Assembly (NCBI RefSeq): GCF_009363095.1
Contig: NZ_CP045295.1
Span: 4,679,001-4,743,000 of the forward strand
From: Paenibacillus cellulositrophicus
GTDB lineage: Bacteria; Bacillota; Bacilli; Paenibacillales; Paenibacillaceae
Length of the DNA: 64,000 nucleotides
Direction of reading: 5' to 3'
Every line of letters begins with the position of its first letter. Positions within the stretch are counted from its first letter, which is position 1. A program made the translations under genes and the position numbers. Positions 16,152 through 24,812 of the stretch are shown piece by piece. The notes under the pieces were generated by a model. The model ran no database searches, was not told where the DNA came from, and saw nothing but the letters and a program-made list of their open reading frames with translations.

Positions 16152-16982
16152 ATGAGCACAGCAGCAAGCAGGCTGCCTGACAGCAAGCAGCGCATACCAC
16201 TATGGGAGGATGTTCCGCTGGGACAAAGCGGGCCGGAGAACGAGGGCTGCCCCAGCATTACGCCTTACCTGCTTGAAGGGGAGGGTCCTTTCCCGATGAT
16301 GGTGGTATGCCCGGGAGGCGGATACGTCATGCGCGCAGACCATGAAGGCGAACCGATCGCCTTGTGGCTGAACAGCATCGGGGTGTCGGCGGTGGTCCTG
16401 AACTACCGCGTGTCGCCGAACCGCCACCCGGTTCCGCTGGGAGACGCCCAGCGGGCGATCCGCACGGTGCGAAGCCTCGCGGCCGATTGGAACATCGACC
16501 CGGCGCGGGTAGGCATTTTGGGCTTTTCCGCCGGTGGGCACTTGGCGTCCACCGCTGGCACCCATTTTGATGCAGGCCAGGCGGATGCGGAAGATCCGGT
16601 CGAGCGCGAGAGCAGCCGTCCCGACCTGCAGGTGCTGTGCTATCCGGTCATCAGCTTCGGGCCATATACCCACGAAGGCAGCAAGTATTCGCTGCTCGGG
16701 GAAGAGCCGGACCCGGAACTGGTCCAGTATTTGTCCAACGAGACGCGGGTCACGCCGGATACGCCGCCGGCCTTTATTTGGCATACGGCCGATGACGGGG
16801 CCGTTCCTGCGGAGAACAGCCTGTTCTTAGCCCTCGCTTTAAGCCGCGAGAAGATTCCTTATGCGCTGCATGTATTTGAGGCCGGACGGCACGGACTTGG
16901 GCTCGCGGAGGAAGAAGAGGCCGTCAAGGCATGGCCGGACCTGTGCGCGACCTGGCTGAGAGAACGGCAATTCATACAATAA
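16152..16982 (+). CDS. Alpha/beta hydrolase, BD-FAE-like esterase
   Basis: The 276-residue protein has the oxyanion region PGGGYVMRADHEGEPIALWL, nucleophile elbow GFSAGGHLA (Ser near residue 126), catalytic Asp in WHTADDGAVP and His in FEAGRHGLGL. This arrangement is that of acetyl-xylan/feruloyl esterases and related carbohydrate esterases. There is no signal peptide, so it would act in the cytosol on imported acetylated sugars. It is a single-gene unit ending at a hairpin near 17000. The substrate is inferred only from family. Confidence 0.87.
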   Translation: MSTAASRLPDSKQRIPLWEDVPLGQSGPENEGCPSITPYLLEGEGPFPMMVVCPGGGYVMRADHEGEPIALWLNSIGVSAVVLNYRVSPNRHPVPLGDAQRAIRTVRSLAADWNIDPARVGILGFSAGGHLASTAGTHFDAGQADAEDPVERESSRPDLQVLCYPVISFGPYTHEGSKYSLLGEEPDPELVQYLSNETRVTPDTPPAFIWHTADDGAVPAENSLFLALALSREKIPYALHVFEAGRHGLGLAEEEEAVKAWPDLCATWLRERQFIQ

Positions 16983-16999
16983 TGCTATCACCCGAAAGA

Positions 17000-17032
17000 A
17001 AGGGACGACGCTTATGGAGCGGACGTCCCTTC
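17000..17032 (+). terminator. Terminator after esterase gene
   Basis: AAGGGACG / CGTCCCTT stem with an inner GCT/AGC pair; the tail is only moderately T-rich. Confidence 0.6.
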
Positions 17033-17176
17033 TTGCCGTTAAGGAGGGGATAAGCACTTCCATCCTCTCCAAGGCATACGCTGGTTACGAACGAGTTGAA
17101 TTGAAAACCCCCAGGAGGATGATACAGAAGTGATGACCCGTACTTTTGGCATCGGAAACTCAGGCAGGGGATGGGT

Positions 17177-18688
17177 ATGAACACCACGCTCGGCCTAATG
17201 TCTGCCAAGACGGCCGGAAGGTCCCATTTTCTTCCCTATGTTGAGGCAGCGAATGAGGCAGGTTTCAAACGGTTGATTCTTTTTGCGCCTGAAGATGTGA
17301 ACTTGGCCCGGCGAAAAATTACCGGTTACACTTATCAAAAGCATAAATGGGTGCGTACGGTACAGGGATTTCCGGATCTCATTTATGATATAGGCCATTA
17401 CAGGACGATCCGCGGTTACCAGCAAGCGGAAGAAATCAAATCCTTCAGCCGGCTGCCCTTTGTTGGGGACTGGCTTGGCAATAAGTGGGTCGTCTATCAG
17501 GGACTGAAGGCGTCCCCGGAAATCGCGGAGCATTTGGTGGAGACGGAGCTGCTGATTCGGGCGGCCGACGGGATTTCCATGCTGGAGCAGCACAAAGCGC
17601 TCATGCTGAAACCGGTCAGCGGAGAATCGGGTACCGGGATCAAACGGATCAGTCTTCGCAAGGACATGCTGATTATTGAGGAAGACGGGGGCGTATGCCG
17701 CGGCATCAAGGTGGAATCGGCAGGGAGATATTTAGATCAGCTGGCCGCCAAAGGTTATATGATGCAGCCGGCGCTCGATTTGCGCGTGAACAGCCGAAAC
17801 CCCTGGGACTGCCGTGCGCTGATTCAGAAAGATGGGCTGGGCAGCTGGAGCTTTACCGGGCTCGTCGTCCATGTAGGACAGACAAGCCGTCTGACGACGC
17901 ATCCGGAGCACGGCGGGCAAACGTTGGAGGGGTATCCCTTCTTGGCCAAAAGATTTGGGGAGGAGGAAGCGAAGAGGCTGTACGAACAGGTTGGGGACCT
18001 GTCACGGCGGATCGCAGAGCAGCTGGAGCTATATTACAACCGGAGCTTTGCCGAATTGGGCGTCGACTTGGCCATAGGCGAAGATCGGTCCCTCTATATT
18101 CTGGAAGTGAACCATAAGCCGGGCAAGCCGTTCATGCGAACGGAGCGTGACCTCGAACTCTATTTGAAAAGCATCCGGGTGCCGTTCCAATACGCGGCTT
18201 ATCTGGCTCATAGGCAAGCGGCGGTTATTCCGGCGGCACCTCCATGGTCGCGGGATACGTCCGGATGCTCCAGAGCGGAGCTCATCGAACAGATCATCCA
18301 GGACGGCATGGCATTCTACCGGACTCCATACCGGTTCGGTGCGGTGCCCTGGTCCATCGACGCGTTCGATTGCAGCTCCTTCATGCAATTTATTTTTGCC
18401 AAAAACGGTCTGCTGCTGCCGCGTACGTCCAGACAGCAAAGCCTCCTGGGATATGACGTGGCTAGAACGAACCTGCAGCGGGGCGATCTGCTGTTCTTTT
18501 CCGTCCACTCCCGAACGCATAAAAAAGGGCTGGAACGAATCGGCCATGTCGGCATTTATCTTGGCGGCGGCCGGTTCCTTCATTCCTGCAAAGCGGGCGG
18601 CGTCGTGGTCACGGAGCTCTCGGATCCGTATTGGAATCGGCTGTATATTAAGGGCCGCCGGGTGATTGAAGAGGATGGCCGCTCGTAA
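17177..18688 (+). CDS. YheC/YheD-type ATP-grasp protein fused to NlpC/P60 peptidase
   Basis: The start at 17177 has GGGG six bases upstream; ATG 17171 is too close to it. Of 503 residues, about 1-335 are the YheC/D ATP-grasp region known from spore-coat-associated proteins (LMSAKTAGRSHFLPYV, FPDLIYDIGHYRTI, LMLKPVSGESGTGIKRI, MQPALDLRVNSRNPWDCRALIQKDG, LEVNHKPGKPFM). Residues about 365-500 are an NlpC/P60 domain with Cys399 (FDCSSFMQF), His457 (IGHVGIYLG) and His469 (FLHSC). ATP-grasp enzymes ligate carboxyl and amine groups; NlpC/P60 proteins cut gamma-D-Glu-diamino-acid bonds. No signal peptide is present, so it is probably a mother-cell or cytosolic enzyme. Joining ligase and peptidase in one chain is unusual. 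Confidence 0.85.
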   Translation: MNTTLGLMSAKTAGRSHFLPYVEAANEAGFKRLILFAPEDVNLARRKITGYTYQKHKWVRTVQGFPDLIYDIGHYRTIRGYQQAEEIKSFSRLPFVGDWLGNKWVVYQGLKASPEIAEHLVETELLIRAADGISMLEQHKALMLKPVSGESGTGIKRISLRKDMLIIEEDGGVCRGIKVESAGRYLDQLAAKGYMMQPALDLRVNSRNPWDCRALIQKDGLGSWSFTGLVVHVGQTSRLTTHPEHGGQTLEGYPFLAKRFGEEEAKRLYEQVGDLSRRIAEQLELYYNRSFAELGVDLAIGEDRSLYILEVNHKPGKPFMRTERDLELYLKSIRVPFQYAAYLAHRQAAVIPAAPPWSRDTSGCSRAELIEQIIQDGMAFYRTPYRFGAVPWSIDAFDCSSFMQFIFAKNGLLLPRTSRQQSLLGYDVARTNLQRGDLLFFSVHSRTHKKGLERIGHVGIYLGGGRFLHSCKAGGVVVTELSDPYWNRLYIKGRRVIEEDGRS

Positions 18689-18782
18689 GCGGCGTCCTTT
18701 TTTCAGCATGTCCTTATCAATCGCTGAGGCGTGGGATATAATGGATTGTGCATGTCCCATATGATAAAGGAGGACTTCCCGA

Positions 18783-19199
18783 ATGAGTGTAAAGATATCG
18801 CCTTACATTGTAATGAATGGCAATTGTGCCGAGGCCGTTGCGTTTTATGAAAAAGTGTTGCAGGCCAAAAACCTGGGATTGTCCCGCTTCAGCGATATGC
18901 CGGATCCGGATCATCCGCTGCCGGATGAAGCCAAAGATCGCGTACTGCACGCCGCACTTGAATTTGACGGCAACACGCTGCTCTTCTCCGATACGTTTCC
19001 GGGAAATCCGTATCAGCTTGGGGATCAGTTGAGCATCGCCATTACATCAAATGACAGCGAGCGTCTCCAATCGGTCTTCGCCGGATTGTCGGATGGGGGA
19101 CAGGTGCTGATGGAACTGCAGAAGACGTTCTGGAGCCCGGCCTTCGGCATGGTCCGGGACAAGTTCGGCATTACGTGGCAGGTCAGCACAGAGCAATAG
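18783..19199 (+). CDS. VOC-family (PhnB-like) protein
   Basis: The 138-residue protein starts KISPYIVMNGNCAEAVAFYEKVL, the entry motif of PhnB-like glyoxalase/VOC proteins, and ends TFWSPAFGMVRDKFGITWQVS, the matching C-terminal motif (usual form W.A.FG...D.FG..W.). VOC proteins use a paired beta-alpha-beta-beta-beta module, often with a metal. Function ranges from dioxygenase to resistance and cannot be told here. AAAGGAGG precedes the ATG. Confidence 0.88.
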   Translation: MSVKISPYIVMNGNCAEAVAFYEKVLQAKNLGLSRFSDMPDPDHPLPDEAKDRVLHAALEFDGNTLLFSDTFPGNPYQLGDQLSIAITSNDSERLQSVFAGLSDGGQVLMELQKTFWSPAFGMVRDKFGITWQVSTEQ

Positions 19200-19287
19200 G
19201 AATTAGGTCAGGCAGGTCGGTACGGACTGCGGATCCAGGCAGGCGCTTCTAAGACAATCTACCAGTTGATTCTCGTCAATCAGAAAC

Positions 19288-19358
19288 AAGCCACGGCACA
19301 ACCGGAACGCTCCCTTCTTCATTCGAAGGGCAGCGGAAAAGAGGGCCGTGGCTTTTTT
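19288..19358 (+). terminator. Long terminator hairpin
   Basis: AAGCCACGGC / GCCGTGGCTT outer stem, CGCTCCCTTC / GAAGGGCAGCG inner stem, then six T. The rest of the 19200-19605 gap shows no gene. Confidence 0.85.
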
Positions 19359-19605
19359 GGCTTGGTCTGAAACCTGACATCGCGTGGAATCTTCCTGATT
19401 TATACATTCCGGTGACAACATCCGCGAAAGTGTGATATCCTTGTGAAGGATGATACAAACCTGCTTTCCTGTAGGTTGTCGTTAACGATATCCATCATGG
19501 GAAAGTTTGTGAAAAATATCATTTGTTTGGCAATACGGCGTTTTCGCCCGAAAATTATACGAACCCATTTATCATGGGTACATTATAAGGAAGGGAGCAT
19601 GGTGC

Positions 19606-20517
19606 ATGCTCAAACAGTTCATGAAAGCCTCACGCTTCGGAGTTGTACCGGTCATGCTGATTCCGGTCGCGCTGGGAGCGTTGGGGGCTTTTGTATGGAA
19701 CGGCGTTTTTAACGTCTGGCTGTTTCTGATTACGCTTGTCGGCGCGGCGGCGGCCCACCTGTTCTCCAACATGGTGAACGACCTGTGGGATTACAAGAGC
19801 GGGACCGATACGGCTGCCAAAGAGGCAGTGGATGCGGTCTCCACGAACTCGGGCTTTTTGACGGGCGGCGTATGGAGCATTCGCAAGTTTGCGGCGGTCA
19901 CTTGGGCGCTGTTTGGCCTTGCCGCGGCTTGCGGAATTATATTGGCCGTATTCTCAGGGCCGTGGGCTTTCATTTTCGGCGCACTCGGCGGCTTGATCGC
20001 ATACTTCTATGTGGCGCCGCCACTGAAGTTCGGATACCGGGGCAAAGGCTACTCGGAAGTCGCAATCCTGCTCTCGTTCGGCGTTCTTCCGGTCATGGGT
20101 GCCTATTATGTGCAAACCTCGCATTTGGATCTGCGGGCGCTGCTCCTGTCCCTGCCGATCGGCCTGTTAACTACGCTGATTCTGTTCAACCATCACTTTT
20201 TACACTGGCAGGCCGACCGCCAGGCCGGCAAACGTACGCTGGTCGTCGTGTGGGGCGAGCAAAGAGCGCTTGGCTTCTCCCGGTTTCTGCTGTTTCTGTC
20301 CGCGCTGATGCTCGTGGTCAGCGTCATTGCCGGGGCGCTTCCGGTGTACGGACTGCTGGCCCTGCCGGGCATGATTCCGCTGTACCAGGTGTACGGCAAG
20401 CTGAAGTCTCATAATAACAGTCATGCCTATATTCCGCTGATGGGAGCTTCGGTGAAATCGACCCAGCGGAGCGGGATCATTATGATTATATGTTTACTGA
20501 TACAAGGCTTGATCTGA
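19606..20517 (+). CDS. UbiA-family prenyltransferase, MenA-like
   Basis: The 303-residue protein has about nine hydrophobic helices. The two Asp-rich prenyl-diphosphate motifs are NDLWDYKSGTD near residue 63 and HWQADRQAGKRT near residue 205. DAVSTNSGFLTGG after the first motif is typical of 1,4-dihydroxy-2-naphthoate prenyltransferases (MenA), which make menaquinone. No other men genes are next to it, so another aromatic acceptor is possible. GGAAGGGAG lies 8 bases before the ATG. It is followed by the DUF6081-like gene after 46 bases, likely the same transcript. Confidence 0.85.
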   Translation: MLKQFMKASRFGVVPVMLIPVALGALGAFVWNGVFNVWLFLITLVGAAAAHLFSNMVNDLWDYKSGTDTAAKEAVDAVSTNSGFLTGGVWSIRKFAAVTWALFGLAAACGIILAVFSGPWAFIFGALGGLIAYFYVAPPLKFGYRGKGYSEVAILLSFGVLPVMGAYYVQTSHLDLRALLLSLPIGLLTTLILFNHHFLHWQADRQAGKRTLVVVWGEQRALGFSRFLLFLSALMLVVSVIAGALPVYGLLALPGMIPLYQVYGKLKSHNNSHAYIPLMGASVKSTQRSGIIMIICLLIQGLI

Positions 20518-20563
20518 CCTTACGGCCATATTGACTTAAGCGAGAAAGGAAGTTCGATGCTAC

Positions 20564-21325
20564 ATGGTACAACAACGCGTTTTTGGGGATTTTCATACGA
20601 TTTTGTCGGAGGGCGAGGTTTGGAAAATCGGCGGCTTTCCGCTGCCGGACGGTACGTTCTGGGAATACCGGGAGCCTGATGCGGTAGTCATTGTCCGCAA
20701 CGGCATTCTGTACGTCCGTGCTCCATTGAGCCGGCAAAACGACCAGATTCAAATTTTGGACAACGCGAAGCACATGTATTATTCAGTGGAAACGGTCAAA
20801 GTACCGGATCACGGAGTGGTCGACTTCGAACTGCAGATCCGTGCCCGCTCGGTCAATACCGTGCCGAACGATCTGTACGACGGCTACGTATCGCTTAACC
20901 TGCTGGATTTCACGACCGGAGCGGCGCTGGATTTCTTTGCCGGCAACGACAAGTATGCCAGCGTATACGCTGTTCTTCCTTTCCCGGGGGTAGAGGTTCC
21001 GCCATCGGACAAGACCCGGTACTTCTGCATCTTTAAAGAAGACACCAACTTTAAGCCACGTGAATTTAATACCTACAAAATTACGTATGACCGCGGAAAC
21101 GACGAAGCTGTGTTCTATTTGAACGGCACGGAAATCCGCCGGGAGAAGAACATCCCGATCAAGTTCAACGAGTTTACGATCGCGCTCGGCATCATGACTG
21201 AGAAGGACATCTCGCCGGAAGGCAGCGTGTCCGTTCATGGGCAGGTCGTGACGGCCGAGTATTCGCCGGTCACCGTGACGATCGACGACCGTTCGGAGAA
21301 TAAGCGGGCTGCTGAAGAAGAGTAA
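20564..21325 (+). CDS. Conserved beta-sandwich protein, probably DUF6081
   Basis: The 253-residue protein has no signal peptide or membrane helix. The pattern is that of a concanavalin-like jelly roll: GTFWEYREPDAVVIVRNGILYV, MYYSVETVKVPDHGVVDFELQIRARS, FKPREFNTYKITYDRGNDEAVFYLNG, FTIALGIMTEKDIS. I recall this as DUF6081, of unknown function. It follows the prenyltransferase gene on the same strand and ends before a strong terminator, so the two may be co-transcribed; the reason for pairing is unclear. Confidence 0.65.
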   Translation: MVQQRVFGDFHTILSEGEVWKIGGFPLPDGTFWEYREPDAVVIVRNGILYVRAPLSRQNDQIQILDNAKHMYYSVETVKVPDHGVVDFELQIRARSVNTVPNDLYDGYVSLNLLDFTTGAALDFFAGNDKYASVYAVLPFPGVEVPPSDKTRYFCIFKEDTNFKPREFNTYKITYDRGNDEAVFYLNGTEIRREKNIPIKFNEFTIALGIMTEKDISPEGSVSVHGQVVTAEYSPVTVTIDDRSENKRAAEEE

Positions 21326-21416
21326 CCGTCAGAGTAGAGAGGCTCACAGCAGAGCCATTCTATAGAATGACTGTACCGGTTCGGTGTCTGGATGACGGAC
21401 CGGATTCCTCTTCCAG

Positions 21417-21475
21417 CAAAAAAAAAGGGCTGGGTCCCCAGGTAGAACAATCTACCGGGGCCCAGCCCTTTTTTT
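21417..21475. terminator. Strong bidirectional terminator
   Basis: AAAAAAAGGGCTGGG / CCCAGCCCTTTTTTT with inner CGGTAGA/TCTACCGG-like pairing. It serves the upstream gene and the opuA operon coming from the other side. Confidence 0.93.
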
Positions 21476-21502
21476 GTATGAACCTATAGAGAATGAATTG
21501 AA

Positions 21503-22417
21503 TTATTTCTTCAGGTCTTCGATGGACTTAATGTCAACGTAGGACGGCACGACCAATCCGGTTTTGACGCCGGTCATATTAGCGCCCAGATCATCGATCT
21601 GGTCTTTGAATTTGGCGAGGTAATCGGCATGGGTCAGCGGCAGCCAGGCTGCGGCCGATGCGTCCACGTCCCCGTTGGCGACGCCGGTCCACATCGGTCC
21701 TGCCTCTACCTGCAGGGCGGTTACCTTGTAGCCCAGTTTCTCCTGGAGGATGTACTGCAGCAGGTTGGTGCTGGCGATTTCTGAATCCCAGGCTACGTAG
21801 CTCAGCTTCAGCGGGTTGCCGTTAACGGGCTTCAGGTCCTTGGTCCATTCATTGACCCGGTCGGCGTGGCTGTCAGCCCATGCCTTGGCGGCCTCTTCCG
21901 GCTTCTTGCCTTCCTGGATCGCTGTCATGATCTCGCCCATTTCATCGGAGGACCATTCAAACCGGTCCAGGAATGCGTAAGCGGTCGGCTCATCCTGCTC
22001 CAGACCTTTGCGGGCAATCGTATGGATTTCCTCGGCTTCACCGTATACTTTCTTCGGATCATCCAGATACTTCAGGTCATATTTGGAGAACATCCAGTGC
22101 GGTGTCCATCCGGTAATGACGATCGGCTTTTTGGCCTTAATGTCTTTGGCCAGCGTCGCAGTCATCGCCGCGCCGGAGCCTTCAATCAGCTTCCAGTCGG
22201 ACAGGCCGTATTCTTCGATGGCTTTGTTGGTCGCCTTCATGATCCCGGCACCAGGGTCGATGCCGATGATTTCGTAGTTGACCTGCTTACCGAAGGAATC
22301 AGCGCTGCCTTCTCCGCTTGCCGACCCGCCGGATCCGTTTTGGCCGCAGGCGGACAGCATCAATGCTCCTGCCAGGCCCAAGCTGGCCAGGATCGTCCAT
22401 TTTTTCTGTTTTTTCAT
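21503..22417 (-). CDS. opuAC: Glycine betaine ABC transporter substrate-binding lipoprotein
   Basis: The start is set at MKKQKKW, which has AGGGG upstream; a longer open frame overlaps the permease end. The 304-residue precursor has a lipoprotein signal with lipobox LSAC (Cys24). The mature part is an OpuAC-type periplasmic-binding-protein fold with WTPHWMF and aromatic residues typical of the betaine cage, IIGIDPGAGIM near the start and AAAWLPLTHADY near the end. Glycine betaine or proline betaine is the likely ligand. It is the last gene of the opuAA-opuAB-opuAC operon. Confidence 0.94.
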   Translation of the reverse strand: MKKQKKWTILASLGLAGALMLSACGQNGSGGSASGEGSADSFGKQVNYEIIGIDPGAGIMKATNKAIEEYGLSDWKLIEGSGAAMTATLAKDIKAKKPIVITGWTPHWMFSKYDLKYLDDPKKVYGEAEEIHTIARKGLEQDEPTAYAFLDRFEWSSDEMGEIMTAIQEGKKPEEAAKAWADSHADRVNEWTKDLKPVNGNPLKLSYVAWDSEIASTNLLQYILQEKLGYKVTALQVEAGPMWTGVANGDVDASAAAWLPLTHADYLAKFKDQIDDLGANMTGVKTGLVVPSYVDIKSIEDLKK

Positions 22418-22418
22418 G

Positions 22419-23252
22419 TTATGCACCCCTTTTTTTGGATTTAAATAAGTTTTGCGTAAATCGGTCGAGCACGATGGCGAGAATAACCACCGCAAGACCG
22501 GCTTCGAAGCCTTTCCCAATTTGGAGCTGGGTTACCGCGCGGTATACCTCAGCCCCGATGCCTTGGGCGCCGATCATTGAAGCGATGACGACCATGGACA
22601 GCGACAGCATGATGGTCTGGTTGATGCCGGCCATCAGCGTTGGCATAGCCAACGGCAGCTGCACCTTGAAGAGCTTCTGCGGTCCGGTGGACCCGAAGGC
22701 ATCGGCTGCTTCCGTGAGCTCGCCCGATACCTGCTGAATGCCGAGCAGGGTCAGGCGGATCGTCGGCGGAATCGCGAAGATAACCGAAGCGATGACCCCT
22801 GGCACGACGCCCAGGCTGAAGAAGGTAACTGCCGGCAGCAGATAGACGAAGGCCGGCATCGTCTGCATGAAATCGAGTATCGGCGTAATGATACGGGAAG
22901 CTCCTCTGCTGTAAGCACACCAGATGCCGATCGGAACGCCTAAGACGACCGAGATCAGGGCGGAGGTAATGACGAGACTGAGAGTATCCATCGTCTGCGG
23001 CCAGTACCCCAGGTTATAGATCAGCAGAAATCCGATCACCGAGAAAAGCGTCAGGGATATCCGCCCGACCAGGAAGGCAAGAATACCGAGTATGACGATA
23101 AACAGGAACGGATGCGGCAGCATGAATAGCCAGGTAAATCCGTTAACGATGCCTTCGATGACGCTCGAAATGAAGTCGAACAGGACCGTCAGATGGTCCC
23201 CCATCCAGCCGACCAATGCTTCAATCCACTCATCCAGCGGTATTTTCGGCAT
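22419..23252 (-). CDS. opuAB: Glycine betaine ABC transporter permease
   Basis: The 277-residue protein has six or more membrane helices and the ABC-permease contact loop in LTEAADAFGSTGPQKLFKVQLPLAMPTLMAGI (EAA motif). It is a ProW/OpuAB type with a soluble N-terminus (IPLDEWIEALVGWMGDH). It overlaps the ATPase gene by 23 bases and abuts the binding-protein gene, so the three are co-translated. The transporter imports compatible solutes under high osmolarity. Confidence 0.95.
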   Translation of the reverse strand: MPKIPLDEWIEALVGWMGDHLTVLFDFISSVIEGIVNGFTWLFMLPHPFLFIVILGILAFLVGRISLTLFSVIGFLLIYNLGYWPQTMDTLSLVITSALISVVLGVPIGIWCAYSRGASRIITPILDFMQTMPAFVYLLPAVTFFSLGVVPGVIASVIFAIPPTIRLTLLGIQQVSGELTEAADAFGSTGPQKLFKVQLPLAMPTLMAGINQTIMLSLSMVVIASMIGAQGIGAEVYRAVTQLQIGKGFEAGLAVVILAIVLDRFTQNLFKSKKRGA

Positions 23253-24447
23253 TTGGGCTCACCTCCTTCGAACTGTTCTCCCCGGCGAGCGCACCAAGCA
23301 GGGCTCCCCGGACGATCACGCCAGCAAGACGGTCGTTGTCGTCGACGACGGCGAGCGGTACCTTGGACATGCTGGTAATTTCAAACAGCTCGTTGATTAG
23401 GACGTCCGGATGCACTCTTGGACCGTCCGTGATCAGAATGTCCGCAAGCGTTTTGCCGCTGCGCATCGCTTCCGAGGCATCCTCCGCCGTGATGACGCCG
23501 AGCAGCCGCTTGCCGCGGTCGATGACGAACAGGTTGGAGATGCCGCGCTCGCGCATCAGCTCGAGCGCCACCCGCGGCCCCCGGTCCGGCATGATCGTTT
23601 CCGGACGGCGCATGACATGGGCGGCGGTCAGCACCTTGGACAGGTCGACGTCCTCGACGAACCGCTCCACATAGGCGTTGGCCGGCTGCGTCAGAATTTC
23701 TTCCGGCGTGCCCACCTGCACGACGGCGCCATCCTTCATGAGCGCAATCCGATCGCCGATCCGCAGCGCTTCGTCCAGATCGTGCGTGATGAAGATAATC
23801 GTTTTCTTCATCGTCTCCTGCAGTTCGAGCAGCTCATCCTGCATGTCACGGCGGATCAGCGGATCAAGCGCGCTGAAGGCTTCGTCCATCAGCAGAATCT
23901 CCGGGTCGTTCGCGAGCGCCCGGGCCAGACCGACGCGCTGCTGCATGCCGCCGCTCAGTTCGTCGGGAGATTTGTTTTCCCAGCCCTTGAGGCCGACCAG
24001 CTCGAGCGACTTCATCGCTTTCTCCGTGCGCTCCGGCTTTTTGACCTTTTGAATCTCAAGCCCGTATTCCACGTTTTCCAGTACGGTCCGGTGCGGAAAC
24101 AGCGCGAACTTCTGAAAGACCATACTGATCGTCTGGCGCCGTACCTTACGGAGCTGCTCCTTACTCATTTTTCTTAAATCCTGCCCGTGAACGAGGATTT
24201 CCCCCGCCGTAGGCTCAATCAGCCGGTTCAGCATCCGGACGAGGGTGGATTTGCCGCTGCCGGACAGCCCCATAATGACGAAAATTTCGCCAGCTTCAAT
24301 ACTGAGGTTGACCCGGTTCACCCCGACGGTCACGGATTTTTCCTTCGCCAGCTTCTCCTTGTTCCAGCCTTGTTCGAGCAGTCCGACGCTTTGCTCCGCC
24401 TGGGCTCCGAACAATTTGCTGACTTGTTTAAGCTGCAAAATAGACAA
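23230..24447 (-). CDS. opuAA: Glycine betaine ABC transporter ATPase with CBS domains
   Basis: The 405-residue protein is a ProV/OpuAA ATPase: Walker A GLSGSGKST at residues 60-68, signature LSGGMQQRVGLARALA, Walker B EILLMDEAFSALD. Residues about 275-385 are two CBS domains (AAHVMRRPETIMPDRGPRVALELM and LADILITDGPRVHPDVLINELFEI). In related transporters such domains sense ionic strength or bind c-di-AMP. That would link this operon to the c-di-AMP riboswitches at 51.5 kb; the link is inference. Confidence 0.95.
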   Translation of the reverse strand: MSILQLKQVSKLFGAQAEQSVGLLEQGWNKEKLAKEKSVTVGVNRVNLSIEAGEIFVIMGLSGSGKSTLVRMLNRLIEPTAGEILVHGQDLRKMSKEQLRKVRRQTISMVFQKFALFPHRTVLENVEYGLEIQKVKKPERTEKAMKSLELVGLKGWENKSPDELSGGMQQRVGLARALANDPEILLMDEAFSALDPLIRRDMQDELLELQETMKKTIIFITHDLDEALRIGDRIALMKDGAVVQVGTPEEILTQPANAYVERFVEDVDLSKVLTAAHVMRRPETIMPDRGPRVALELMRERGISNLFVIDRGKRLLGVITAEDASEAMRSGKTLADILITDGPRVHPDVLINELFEITSMSKVPLAVVDDNDRLAGVIVRGALLGALAGENSSKEVSPNAENTAG

Positions 24448-24574
24448 CAGTGATACCCCCTTATTGCTTCTCTATCGTTGATAAGTGCGAACACGATGCT
24501 GCGTGAATAACCAACGGGTAACAGTGTAACAATTAATATATATAGTATCAAACGTTTTAACCGTACGTAAAGAA

Positions 24575-24594
24575 CGTACAGAAAAAACTGTACG
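24575..24594. promoter_or_regulatory. Inverted repeat between opuA and gbsR, candidate GbsR operator
   Basis: CGTACAG-AAAAAA-CTGTACG is a perfect 7-bp inverted repeat. Just beside it TACGT-AAAGA-ACGTA (24564-24578) is another perfect repeat sharing the same CGTAC core. It lies near a possible opuA promoter on the minus strand (TTTACG, 18, TACTAT). Confidence 0.65.
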
Positions 24595-24647
24595 AAATTT
24601 ACTGCCGAATGCTCCCCTATCCGCCGTTTTCCTGACGGATCGGTTTC

Positions 24648-24676
24648 TTTACAATTAAAATACGTTTACATACAAT
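24648..24676 (+). promoter_or_regulatory. Sigma-A promoter of gbsR
   Basis: TTTACA, 17-base spacer, TACAAT. Confidence 0.75.
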
Positions 24677-24812
24677 AGACGATGAAGGTTTGGTCTTCTC
24701 CATACTTTTTCACTTACAATCACGGGCAACACAAGCGGATTCCGGACCTTGTACAGGCTTATGGGCCGGGGATTCTGCGGAGAATGGTTGAACAAATAAG
24801 GAGGTTGCAAGC

